Part shown: positions 1 to 6,538 of the stretch, in pieces
Numbering within the stretch: the first letter of the stretch is position 1
How the letters are laid out: each line of letters begins with the position of its first letter
NCBI GenBank assembly: GCA_948442615.1
Contig: CAOJSG010000013.1
Location: 1 to 41,324 of the forward strand
Source of the DNA: an uncultured Alistipes sp.
Lineage (GTDB): Bacteria > Bacteroidota > Bacteroidia > Bacteroidales > Rikenellaceae
DNA length: 41,324 nucleotides
Direction of reading: 5' to 3'
Position numbers and translations under genes: made by a program
The notes under the pieces: model-generated
Seen by the model: only the letters and a program-made list of their open reading frames with translations
Told to the model about the DNA's origin: nothing
Databases searched by the model: none

Positions 1-579
1 GTCGATGCCGACGACCTGATCGCCGACATGGTGAAGACGGCCCGCGAGATGTCGGACGAGCTGGGCAAGCTGGACTGCTGCTCGGAGGAGGAGGCGAACG
101 CCGTGTCGGCGATGGTCGGCCTCGGAGCGCTCAAGTACTTCATCCTCAAGGTCGATCCGCGCAAGACGATGCTCTTCGATCCGCGCGAGTCGATTGACTT
201 CAACGGCAATACGGGCCCGTTCATCCAGTATACCCATGCGCGTATCCGCTCGATCCTGCGCAAGGCCGCCGAGGCGGGCGTGGCGCTCGACGGCGCGGCC
301 GCGGCGACCTATCTGCCCGAGGAGGTCGCGCTGATAAAGAGTCTGACGGAGTATCCGGGCGTGGTGGCTGCCGCGGGCGAGAACTTCGCGCCGTCGATCA
401 TCGGGGCCTATGTCTACGACCTGGCCAAGTCGTTCAACGGCTATTATCACGACCATTCCATTCTCCGCGAGGAGCGCGCCGAGGTGCGTACGATGCGGTT
501 GCAGCTGGCCGCGCAGGTGGCGCGGGTGATCCGGAGCGGCATGCGGCTGCTGGGCATCGAGGTGCCGGAGCGGATGTAG
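1..579 (+). CDS. argS: Arginyl-tRNA synthetase, C-terminal part (partial)
   Basis: The reading frame is open from the first base, so the gene starts upstream of the window; 192 residues remain. Class I arginyl-tRNA synthetase charges tRNA-Arg with arginine in the cytoplasm. The visible part covers the end of the catalytic domain and the helical anticodon-binding domain (DALR type). FDPRESIDFNGNTGPFIQY is a family-typical segment leading into the anticodon-binding helices, and the protein ends in the characteristic VPERM. A strong hairpin terminator follows 41 bp after the stop, so it probably closes its transcript. Identification is confident from motif recognition; the catalytic HIGH and KMSKR-like motifs lie outside the window. 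Confidence 0.95.
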   Translation, partial: VDADDLIADMVKTAREMSDELGKLDCCSEEEANAVSAMVGLGALKYFILKVDPRKTMLFDPRESIDFNGNTGPFIQYTHARIRSILRKAAEAGVALDGAAAATYLPEEVALIKSLTEYPGVVAAAGENFAPSIIGAYVYDLAKSFNGYYHDHSILREERAEVRTMRLQLAAQVARVIRSGMRLLGIEVPERM

Positions 580-620
580 CGCCGGAGCGGCGGGCGGCTG
601 TCCTGCCGTGCGGCGAACGG

Positions 621-657
621 GTTGCGGAGAGTCGGTGCGGCTCTCCGCAACCGTTTT
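621..657 (+). terminator. Rho-independent terminator of argS
   Basis: A perfect 11-bp inverted repeat (GTTGCGGAGAG at 621-631, CTCTCCGCAAC at 641-651) with a 9-nt loop is followed by CGTTTT. It lies just after the argS stop and before the next same-strand gene. Confidence 0.85.
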
Positions 658-716
658 CATGCGTGGTACGAAACTTGCGAGGGGGGAGTGCAGGAAATAA
701 CCAACACTATTTTAGC

Positions 717-1739
717 GTGAAAACAATCGTTACTACATTCGCTCTATCTCTTGCGTTGTGTGCCGCGGCCGGGGCTTCGGCACAGACCGGGAGCGCTGCG
801 CCCGCGTCGGCGCCCGATTCCGTGTTGCTGTCGGAAAGCACCGACGGCAACTATCTGGTGCGCAAATATATCGTAAATCGTGTCGACGATAACGGTTATT
901 CGATTCGTTACCAGATCAATATGTCCAGACTGGTTTCGACCCTGGCCGACAATTCGCAGGAGCTTTCCGATCTGAACGGATTCGTCGAGTCCGTGATGAA
1001 CGATACGCTCATGCGTGTCAAATCCGTGCAGATCACGGGTTATTCGTCTCCCGACGGTCCGGTGAAGTTCAACGAGACTCTGGCCCGGAACCGGGCCGCC
1101 GATTTCAGGAACTACGTGGATCGGAAGTACGGTTTCTCGAAGAAATACAAAGTCTCCGTTTCGTCCGTGGCCGAGGACTGGGAGATGTGCCGCGCGCTGG
1201 TCGACCGTTCGAACATGGCGGATCGCCAGGCTGTGCTGCGGGTCATCGACGGTGGGGGTGCCCCTGAGGCCAAGGAGCAGGAGCTGAAGGCGATGCCTGC
1301 GGCGTGGGAATACATGAAGGAGCATATCCTGCCGCCGCTGCGCCGCGTCGAAATGACGGTCAACTACGATGCCGCCTCGATCGTCGAACTGCGCACCATG
1401 ATGCGTCGTCCCGAGCCGCAGCCGGAGCCCGAACCGCAGTGCGAACAGCCGCAGCGGAACGATTGCGAGGAGTATGTCCCGTGCGAGGTGATCGACGAGT
1501 CGATTACGGGAATCATCGTCGAGATGCCCGATCCGAATGTCGACTTCGAGCCGGGCGGCCGGGGCGGTTACCGTTCGGGAAACCACACGGTCGCCGAGAC
1601 CAAACGCATGTATGTCCGTGAGGCCCGTGCGGATCGGAAAGCCGCCAAGCAGGAGGCCCGCGAGCTCCGTAAGCTGGCGAAAAAGGAGGCCAAGGCCGCC
1701 AAGAAAGCCGAGAAGGCCGCTCGTAAGGCGATGAAATGA
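717..1739 (+). CDS. Secreted OmpA-like protein with Lys/Ala-rich tail
   Basis: A 340-residue protein. The frame is open from a GTG at 663, but I chose the GTG at 717 because it places a typical signal peptide (MKTIVTTFALSLALCAAAGASAQ) at the N-terminus. Residues about 85-130 resemble an OmpA/MotB-like domain (VQITGYSSPDG followed by an N-x-x-LA-x-NRA segment), the fold that binds peptidoglycan. A Pro/Glu-rich linker follows near residues 230-250. The last ~45 residues are strongly basic and Ala/Lys-rich, predicted helical. Bacteroidetes carry many OmpA-family proteins of this general kind, but no specific function is known to me. It is flanked by terminators on both sides, so it is probably monocistronic. 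The OmpA assignment is moderate; the signal peptide is clear. The tail could contact nucleic acid, peptidoglycan or acidic surface polymers (inference). Confidence 0.7.
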   Translation: MKTIVTTFALSLALCAAAGASAQTGSAAPASAPDSVLLSESTDGNYLVRKYIVNRVDDNGYSIRYQINMSRLVSTLADNSQELSDLNGFVESVMNDTLMRVKSVQITGYSSPDGPVKFNETLARNRAADFRNYVDRKYGFSKKYKVSVSSVAEDWEMCRALVDRSNMADRQAVLRVIDGGGAPEAKEQELKAMPAAWEYMKEHILPPLRRVEMTVNYDAASIVELRTMMRRPEPQPEPEPQCEQPQRNDCEEYVPCEVIDESITGIIVEMPDPNVDFEPGGRGGYRSGNHTVAETKRMYVREARADRKAAKQEARELRKLAKKEAKAAKKAEKAARKAMK

Positions 1740-1767
1740 CGTGCGGCGGATTTGTGGATGAATCGCG

Positions 1768-1796
1768 AAATCCGGAACCCCGAGTTCCGGATTTTT
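1768..1796 (+). terminator. Rho-independent terminator after OmpA-like gene
   Basis: A perfect 11-bp stem (AAATCCGGAAC at 1768-1778, GTTCCGGATTT at 1784-1794) with a 5-nt loop runs into a short T-tract. It lies 28 bp after the stop codon. The rest of the 340-bp gap up to the next gene is GC-rich and shows no gene; a promoter lies at its end. Confidence 0.85.
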
Positions 1797-2042
1797 CGTG
1801 TCCGGAGGGCCGGACTCCGGCCGCGGCATACGATGCGGAAGGGTTGTGCGGCGGAGTCTTTTCCGGCGCCGGCAGGGTAGGGCGCGGCCTGCCGTGCTGT
1901 CTGCCGTGCGGGTGGTGTGTGCGGCGGCAGGCGGGATGCCGTCGCATGCGCGGGTCCGTTTCCGGCGTGTAGCGGGGTGGAGTGCGGGGCCGATTTCGCG
2001 GCGATTTCGCGGCGCGGACTGCGAAAATATCGAAACTTTTAT

Positions 2043-2050
2043 TATCTTTG
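2043..2050 (+). promoter_or_regulatory. Bacteroidetes -7 element (TATCTTTG)
   Basis: TATCTTTG matches the Bacteroidetes -7 consensus TAnnTTTG and lies 29 bp before the start of the small gene at 2080, in a locally AT-rich stretch. A convincing TTG-type -33 element at the usual spacing is not obvious. Confidence 0.6.
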
Positions 2051-2079
2051 TCTCGGAAAAATCATAAAATCGATTCGAT

Positions 2080-2367
2080 ATGGCAAATCTGAGACAACTC
2101 AAAAAAGAGATCGATTACCGCCTGGAAGAGGTGGTGTTCGACTGCGATATGGCGATCTGTTTCCAGCCTAAGAAAGAGGCCGAGATTTTTGCGATCATGG
2201 AGGAGGCCGTCGCCGTGCGCAACGCCTTTTTCGTGAAGGCCAACAATCCGGCCGAACCGCACAACCGCTCGCTCGTGCGCAAGCACTATGCGGCGCTTCG
2301 CTGCGAGATGGACGAGGCTTTCGGCGGTCTGTTCGAGAAGCTCAGCGCGATCAACGAAGCGAAATAG
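2080..2367 (+). CDS. Small conserved Bacteroidales protein, unknown function
   Basis: A 95-residue soluble protein with no signal peptide or membrane segment, predicted mostly helical. It opens MANLRQLKKEIDYRLEEVV and is rich in charged residues; Cys22 and Cys54-56 type metal pairs are absent (only isolated cysteines). Proteins with a similar opening (xLRxLKKEIDYxxEEV) are, to my recollection, common as hypothetical proteins in Bacteroidales, but I cannot name a family. Its own promoter-like element lies at 2043-2050. The clear codon bias and absence of a better frame support it as a real gene. Confidence 0.75.
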   Translation: MANLRQLKKEIDYRLEEVVFDCDMAICFQPKKEAEIFAIMEEAVAVRNAFFVKANNPAEPHNRSLVRKHYAALRCEMDEAFGGLFEKLSAINEAK

Positions 2368-2419
2368 GGTAGTCCGGTCTCCGGATACCGGTCTGTCGGG
2401 CGGATCGCTCCGACCGAAA

Positions 2420-2452
2420 TCACCCCCGCGGGAGTTTTCCCGACGGGGGTGA
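2420..2452. other. Intergenic hairpin, possible terminator
   Basis: TCACCCCCG (2420-2428) pairs with CGGGGGTGA (2444-2452), with a second small stem inside the loop (GGGA/TCCC). No T-tract follows on the + strand, so intrinsic termination is uncertain. The rest of the 337-bp gap between 2367 and 2705 holds no gene that I can support; its last ~100 bp are AT-rich and probably carry the promoter of the metal-transport genes, though no TAnnTTTG element was found there. Confidence 0.5.
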
Positions 2453-2704
2453 AAGCCATAGGGCGCGAACGGAGGCGCACGGTGTGCGGGCCGGCGCGGG
2501 ACAGGTCGTACGCAAATTTCCCGAGCATGCGTTTCCCGATCCGGTTCGGTCGGATCCGGTCAGCGGCTCCGGTTGGTGTGCTTGTTGAGAAGATGGTGGT
2601 TATTCGATTGTAAATCAAAATATTATGCTGCGAGGCGGCCGGCCGGTTCCCGGAATCCGAACTGTTGCATGCTGCCGGCCGATAAAAGCCAAACTCGTTT
2701 TTTC

Positions 2705-3583
2705 ATGATACGCAGAATTTTCGTTGCTCTATTCCTATCGGCGTCGATTTGTGCGGGAGCGGGCGGATGCGCCGAGCCGTCGAAGTCGTCGCAGACGATC
2801 TATGTCTCCATTCTTCCGCTCCGCACCCTCGTGTGCGGCATCGTGGGCGACGATTTTCCGATCGAGGTGCTCGTGCCTCCGGGTGCCAGCCCCGAGACGT
2901 TCGAACCCTCGGCCAGGCAGTTCGCTGCACTGAAAGAGGCGCAGCTCGTTTTCAATGTCGGGCTGATCGATTTCGAGCAGACGCTTCTGGCGAAGATGGC
3001 CGAACCGGAGAAGACCGTGAATCTGAGCGAAGGAATCGATCTCATCGAAGGGTGCTGTTCGCACGGGGCGCATGCGGCATGCGGCGACGGCACGCATCGG
3101 CATGGGGTAGATCCTCATGTATGGACCTCGCCCCGTGCATTGCGCCGGATGGCCGACAACGCTTATGCGGCGATCCGCCGGATCTGGCCCGATTCGACGA
3201 AATATGCGGCCAACCATGCGCGGCTGGTGGCCGAAATCGATCGGCTCGACGAGCGGGTGCGTACGGAGATTGCGGAAAGCGGAACGACCCGGTTCATGAT
3301 ATTCCATCCGGCGTTGACCTATTATGCGAACGATTACGGCATTCGTCAGATCGCTGTGGAGCAGGAAGGGAAAGAGCCCTCGGCCAAACGGCTGGCCGCT
3401 TTGATCCGTCAGGCCCGGGAGGAGGGGATCGACCGCATCTTCTACCAGCGGCAGTTCCCCCGGTCGACAGTCGAGGCGATTGCCCGCGACATGGGGGCCG
3501 AACCCGTGGAGATCGATCCACTGCGCGAGGATGTGCTCGATAATATCCTGGTTATCACCGAATCTATCTGCGGAAAGCGATGA
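2705..3583 (+). CDS. znuA: Metal (Zn/Mn-type) ABC transporter binding lipoprotein, ZnuA/TroA family
   Basis: A 292-residue cluster A-I (ZnuA/TroA) periplasmic metal-binding protein. The start at 2705 gives a lipoprotein signal peptide with lipobox AGGC (Cys22); the upstream in-frame extension is not signal-like. ILPL near residue 36 opens the first lobe. A His/Cys-rich loop (CCSHGAH...THRHG, residues ~117-134) precedes DPHVW (His138), a conserved metal ligand. FHPALTYY supplies another His ligand, and an acidic ligand comes near the C-terminus (EIDPLRED). The usual first His ligand (in DPHxFEP) is replaced: the sequence here is SPETFEP. The stop overlaps the start of the ATPase gene by 4 bp (ATGA), so the two are translationally coupled. 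Zinc is the likeliest substrate because of the His-rich loop; manganese or iron cannot be excluded. Confidence 0.88.
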   Translation: MIRRIFVALFLSASICAGAGGCAEPSKSSQTIYVSILPLRTLVCGIVGDDFPIEVLVPPGASPETFEPSARQFAALKEAQLVFNVGLIDFEQTLLAKMAEPEKTVNLSEGIDLIEGCCSHGAHAACGDGTHRHGVDPHVWTSPRALRRMADNAYAAIRRIWPDSTKYAANHARLVAEIDRLDERVRTEIAESGTTRFMIFHPALTYYANDYGIRQIAVEQEGKEPSAKRLAALIRQAREEGIDRIFYQRQFPRSTVEAIARDMGAEPVEIDPLREDVLDNILVITESICGKR

Positions 3584-4353
3584 ATGCAGTCACCCTGCGC
3601 GATGTGTCGGTGGTATACGACGACGGCTACCAGGCGTTGCGCCATGTCGATCTGGAGATCGCCGACCGCGATTTCATCGGGGTCATCGGGCCGAACGGAG
3701 GCGGAAAGACCACACTCGTCAAGGCGATTCTCGGAATGGTGCCTTATACGGGCGAGGTGTGCCTTGCCGACTCGCTTTATCGCGGCAGGGAGCGCCTGAT
3801 CGGCTACATGCCTCAGTTTACCGAGTTCGATCGGCAGTTCCCGATTTCGGTGCTGGAGGTCGTCCTTTCGGGGCTTCAGGGGCGGAAAGGGTTCATGAAC
3901 CGTTATTCGAAGGCGGACCGCGCGAAAGCCATGCAACTGCTTGCAGAGGCGGGGATCGAGGCGGTCGCCGGGCGGCCGATCGGCGAAATCTCGGGAGGGC
4001 AGATGCAGCGGGCGCTGTTGTGCCGGGCGGTTATCGCCGATCCCGGGCTGCTGATCCTTGATGAGCCCGCCAATTTCGTGGATAATAAGTTCGAAAACGA
4101 GTTGTATCGTACGTTACGCATGCTGAACGAACGGATGGCGATCGTGATGGTTTCGCACGATATAGGTACGATCACCAGCGTCGTGAAAGAGATCGTTTGC
4201 GTGAACCGTACGGTTCACCGTCACCGTTCGAACATCATTACCGAAGAGCAGCTGCTCAATTACGGTTGTCCGATCCAGTTGATTTCCCACGGACATGTGC
4301 CGCATACGGTTTTGGAGCATCATAGCGGCGATTGTTGCTGCGATCACGAATAG
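3580..4353 (+). CDS. znuC: Metal ABC transporter ATP-binding protein, ZnuC-like
   Basis: A 257-residue ABC ATPase. Walker A is GPNGGGKTT (residues 37-45), the Q-loop lies in YMPQF (~76-80), the signature is ISGGQMQRA (~137-145), Walker B is LLILDEP (~157-163), and the H-loop is SHD (His193). It powers import of the metal delivered by the lipoprotein encoded immediately upstream, which overlaps it by 4 bp. The C-terminus ends in a His/Cys-rich tail (HHSGDCCCDHE), plausibly metal-sensing or metal-binding. A ZnuB-type permease would normally follow, but none is found on either strand anywhere in the window. The next ~1.3 kb is an AT-rich island with an XRE regulator on the opposite strand. Confidence 0.88.
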   Translation: MNAVTLRDVSVVYDDGYQALRHVDLEIADRDFIGVIGPNGGGKTTLVKAILGMVPYTGEVCLADSLYRGRERLIGYMPQFTEFDRQFPISVLEVVLSGLQGRKGFMNRYSKADRAKAMQLLAEAGIEAVAGRPIGEISGGQMQRALLCRAVIADPGLLILDEPANFVDNKFENELYRTLRMLNERMAIVMVSHDIGTITSVVKEIVCVNRTVHRHRSNIITEEQLLNYGCPIQLISHGHVPHTVLEHHSGDCCCDHE

Positions 4354-4507
4354 CGCCGGAACCGGTGCGTCGAGTTTCTATTATTTAGCTTATTACGATA
4401 TTGTATTGTTCTGAGTTTTTATTAAAATTTCGTGAATTAATATTATCATTATGTTAAATATTAATTCGAAACAAATTGAAATACTCCTCTCCGATGCGAC
4501 GGTAACG

Positions 4508-4544
4508 GAGAATCGTACAATTCTCGCAAGCGGTCTCTCTTGCG
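4508..4544. other. Two abutting hairpins between convergent genes
   Basis: GAGAAT/ATTCTC (4508-4525, 6-bp stem) is directly followed by CGCAAG/CTTGCG (4525-4544, 6-bp stem). They lie between the ATPase gene (+) and the XRE regulator (-), and probably act as a transcription end or processing site. No long T-tract is present on either strand. Confidence 0.4.
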
Positions 4545-4560
4545 GTGAATAATTGGAGGT

Positions 4561-4998
4561 TTATGCTTCGCATGCGTCGCGTATGGTGAATTCTTCGCAT
4601 GTTTGGTCCGTATAAAATATTATGATGCGGTCGATCTTTCCTGCGTTTTGTATCGGCTGACCGGGAATCGGTCGTTCGGCGGGCTTCGCAGATGCTGCCG
4701 GAGTCGGAGCGTCTGTCGATCTGAGGGACGGCGAGCCGGTGAAGAGATCATTATCCATTTTCGGATCTTCGGATAGTTGTCCGGGTGTTGTCCGATACAT
4801 TCGGGGGGCATCGAGCAACAACCAATCGGGGTCGATCTGCGGAAACTTCCTGAGAATCTTCTGTAGCAATTCGAATCCGGGTTTGTTGCGTCCGGACAAT
4901 ATATGGGAGATTGCCGCCGGATTGATCTCGAGGCGTTCGGCGAGTTGACTCGATTTCAACCCTTCGGATTTCAACAATGCCAGGATTTTGTCCTTCAT
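4561..4998 (-). CDS. XRE-family helix-turn-helix regulator
   Basis: A 145-residue protein. Residues ~1-65 form an XRE/Cro-CI type HTH: LKSSQLAERLEINPAAISH is the helix-turn-helix, followed by SGRNKPGFELLQKIL and the FPQIDPDWLLLD segment typical of Bacteroidetes members. Residues ~70-120 are a Pro/Ser-rich linker, and the C-terminus is a short hydrophobic stretch (IDRIIIFYTD). It has its own promoter (TTG-N20-TATATTTG, 5013-5043). That promoter overlaps TTTACA/TGTAAA motifs that recur through the AT-rich upstream region, so autoregulation is likely (inference). Its regulon is unknown. It converges on the metal ABC genes. It belongs to a recognised family, but no characterised orthologue is known to me. 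Confidence 0.85.
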   Translation of the reverse strand: MKDKILALLKSEGLKSSQLAERLEINPAAISHILSGRNKPGFELLQKILRKFPQIDPDWLLLDAPRMYRTTPGQLSEDPKMDNDLFTGSPSLRSTDAPTPAASAKPAERPIPGQPIQNAGKIDRIIIFYTDQTCEEFTIRDACEA

Positions 4999-5008
4999 AG
5001 CGGGATTT

Positions 5009-5473
5009 TTTACAAATATAAATATTTTTCATCTGTAAAACAAGAAAAATCACCAAATGTAAAATGTTAATAACTGTTTACAATGTTTACAAATGTAAAT
5101 GTTCATATTCTGTAAAATTCACTCTCAAATCTAACTCACATCAACACTTTAGTAAAAGATCTGTAAAAATATGATATTATTGTATATATATACCATATTC
5201 TATACTCTATATGTTTATCGGTAGATTATTATTGTTTGCGGCATGTATTATTTCATTATAATTTTATATAATCGATGTAATATGCTGATTATAGCTAATA
5301 TATTGTATAAAATACAATGATTTTACCCGTGTCGAATGGTTTATAAAATGACACTTGGATACCTAATTATATCTTGATCCATATGTAAAATCTCGTTAAA
5401 GGATACTGATTGTTAATAATTATTTGATGACAAATGTAATTACTATTGCGAATAAGGTAATTACATGTGTAAA
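5009..5473. promoter_or_regulatory. Array of TTTACA/TGTAAA motifs in AT-rich region
   Basis: The 575-bp stretch 4999-5573 is very AT-rich and has no gene. It contains many copies of TTTACA or its complement TGTAAA: 5009-5014, 5034-5039, 5058-5063, 5077-5082, 5086-5091, 5094-5099, 5111-5116, 5162-5167, 5384-5389 and 5468-5473. Two of them form a 14-bp dyad, TTTACA-AA-TGTAAA, at 5086-5099. The first two copies overlap the -7 element and the spacer of the XRE promoter. This is the layout expected of operators for an autoregulating repressor, although AT-rich composition alone would produce some copies. Confidence 0.5.
5013..5043 (-). promoter_or_regulatory. Promoter of XRE regulator gene
   Basis: On the minus strand, TATATTTG (complement 5013-5020) matches the Bacteroidetes -7 consensus and TTG (complement 5041-5043) lies 20 nt upstream, the expected -33 spacing. 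Transcription would start about 5-10 nt before the ATG, giving a very short leader. A TTTACA motif overlaps the -7 element. Confidence 0.65.
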
Positions 5474-5544
5474 TATTGCTACCCTACCTGATGATATTTG
5501 AGCGATTTTTTTGAATTTCGAGCCGCTTATAAACTTTTCTCTGC

Positions 5545-5552
5545 TATCTTTG
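5545..5552 (+). promoter_or_regulatory. Lone -7 element with no gene behind it
   Basis: TATCTTTG fits the -7 consensus on the + strand, but no + strand gene follows; the next sequence is the terminator hairpin of the oppositely oriented HIT gene. It could be chance in AT-rich DNA, or the promoter of a short RNA ending at that hairpin. No good -33 element at the right spacing was found. Confidence 0.25.
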
Positions 5553-5575
5553 TTTTGCGCCTTATATTATGTTAA

Positions 5576-5620
5576 ATAAAAAACAACAGGTTGTGCATGA
5601 ATAAGCACAGCCTGTTGTTT
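5576..5620 (-). terminator. Terminator of the HIT-family gene
   Basis: A 16-bp imperfect stem (AAACAACAGGTTGTGC at 5581-5596 with GCACAGCCTGTTGTTT at 5605-5620, G-U tolerant) has an A-run on its left. That run reads as a T-tract on the minus strand. It lies ~40 bp after the HIT gene stop. Confidence 0.85.
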
Positions 5621-5661
5621 GTCAAATGTTTACGCGGTTGTTAACAATTCGCGACAGCAAT

Positions 5662-6048
5662 CTATTCCGAAAGCGTTGCCGCGATTTTTTCGAATGCTTC
5701 TGGAGTCAATTTCAGCTTTTCCTTGTGAAAATCGACCTCGTTTTCGCTGTTTATAGGGATCAGATGGATGTGTGCGTGCGGAACTTCGAGCCCCAACACT
5801 ACTACCGCTACCCTTTTGCAAGCTATTTTCTGCTTGATTCTGCCTGCCACCTTTTTTGCGAATACCATCATGCCGGCGAGCGTTTCGTCGTCGAGGTCGA
5901 AAATATAATCGATCTCCTTTTTCGGAACAACCAGCGTATGTCCTTCCGTGAGCGGATTGATGTCCAGAAATGCGTAGTAGCTTTCGTCTTCGGCGACTTT
6001 GTAGCTCGGAATTTCGCCGGCGATGATTCGTGAAAAGATTGTTGCCAT
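5662..6048 (-). CDS. HIT-family hydrolase (histidine triad, HinT-like)
   Basis: A 128-residue cytoplasmic HIT protein. These enzymes hydrolyse nucleotide phosphoramidates or dinucleoside polyphosphates. The N-terminus MATIFSRIIAGEIP is characteristic. FLDINPLTEGHTLVVPK (~27-43) forms the nucleotide-binding strand, and the histidine triad is HAHIHL (His91, His93, His95). Length is normal for the family. The preceding 124-bp gap to the small membrane-protein gene shows no TAnnTTTG element, so it may be transcribed with rel. A clear terminator follows. The physiological substrate is not known from sequence. Confidence 0.93.
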   Translation of the reverse strand: MATIFSRIIAGEIPSYKVAEDESYYAFLDINPLTEGHTLVVPKKEIDYIFDLDDETLAGMMVFAKKVAGRIKQKIACKRVAVVVLGLEVPHAHIHLIPINSENEVDFHKEKLKLTPEAFEKIAATLSE

Positions 6049-6172
6049 CGGTTTGTCGGTTTATCGTGAGTAGTATATTATATTGTATTCGTGCGGTGAT
6101 TCCGGTCGTGCTCCTCTTCGGCGGCCGGCAAACGGCCGACTGCGATGTGCGCCGCCGGTCGGAGGCTGTGGG

Positions 6173-6526
6173 CTACTCCTCGAATTTGGGCCGTAAAATC
6201 TCCGCGTAGATGACTGCGCGTTGCAGATCGAAATTTTCGGCGGTTACTGTTTCCGTCTTCGACTGTTCCTGTTGCGGGGTGCATTCCTCGGTCTCGGAGA
6301 GAATCGGTTTTTCGGTCGGCTCCGTTTCGGGGACGTTCTTTCGGGGACGGGGGATTCGGACGTTGGGGGTGTTCGCCGCGCGGTGCTCCGGACTGGTAGG
6401 TACGGGTTGTTGCGCCTGGCCGTGCTGTTGGGCCGCCGCGCGTTTTTTTCGTTGGGAATTTGCTGCGGACAGAAGCGTGATGCCTCCGGCGATAACGATC
6501 CACAGGATCGAGTAGATGTCTTCCAT
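6173..6526 (-). CDS. Small membrane-anchored conserved protein
   Basis: A 117-residue protein. The N-terminus (IYSILWIVIAGGITLL, residues ~4-19) is a hydrophobic segment that would insert in the membrane, followed by a basic patch (RKKR) that points to cytoplasmic placement of the rest. The middle is a low-complexity Pro/Gln/Glu-rich linker. The C-terminus (DLQRAVIYAEILRPKFEE) is the best-looking folded part and resembles the conserved end of small Bacteroidales proteins found near rel genes (from memory, not checked). It starts 12 bp after the rel stop, so it is co-transcribed. Function unknown; regulation or localisation of Rel is speculation. Confidence 0.7.
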   Translation of the reverse strand: MEDIYSILWIVIAGGITLLSAANSQRKKRAAAQQHGQAQQPVPTSPEHRAANTPNVRIPRPRKNVPETEPTEKPILSETEECTPQQEQSKTETVTAENFDLQRAVIYAEILRPKFEE

Positions 6527-6538
6527 ATTGCAGCGGTA

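Noticed and set aside
744..2102. A 452-residue minus-strand frame opposite the OmpA-like gene
   Set aside because: It is a shadow of the OmpA-like gene that runs through two terminator-like hairpins and has no signal or motif of its own.
4999..5573. AT-rich region considered as a replication origin
   Set aside because: No consensus DnaA boxes (TTATNCACA) were found there, dnaA is 6 kb away, and the recurring motif is TTTACA/TGTAAA.
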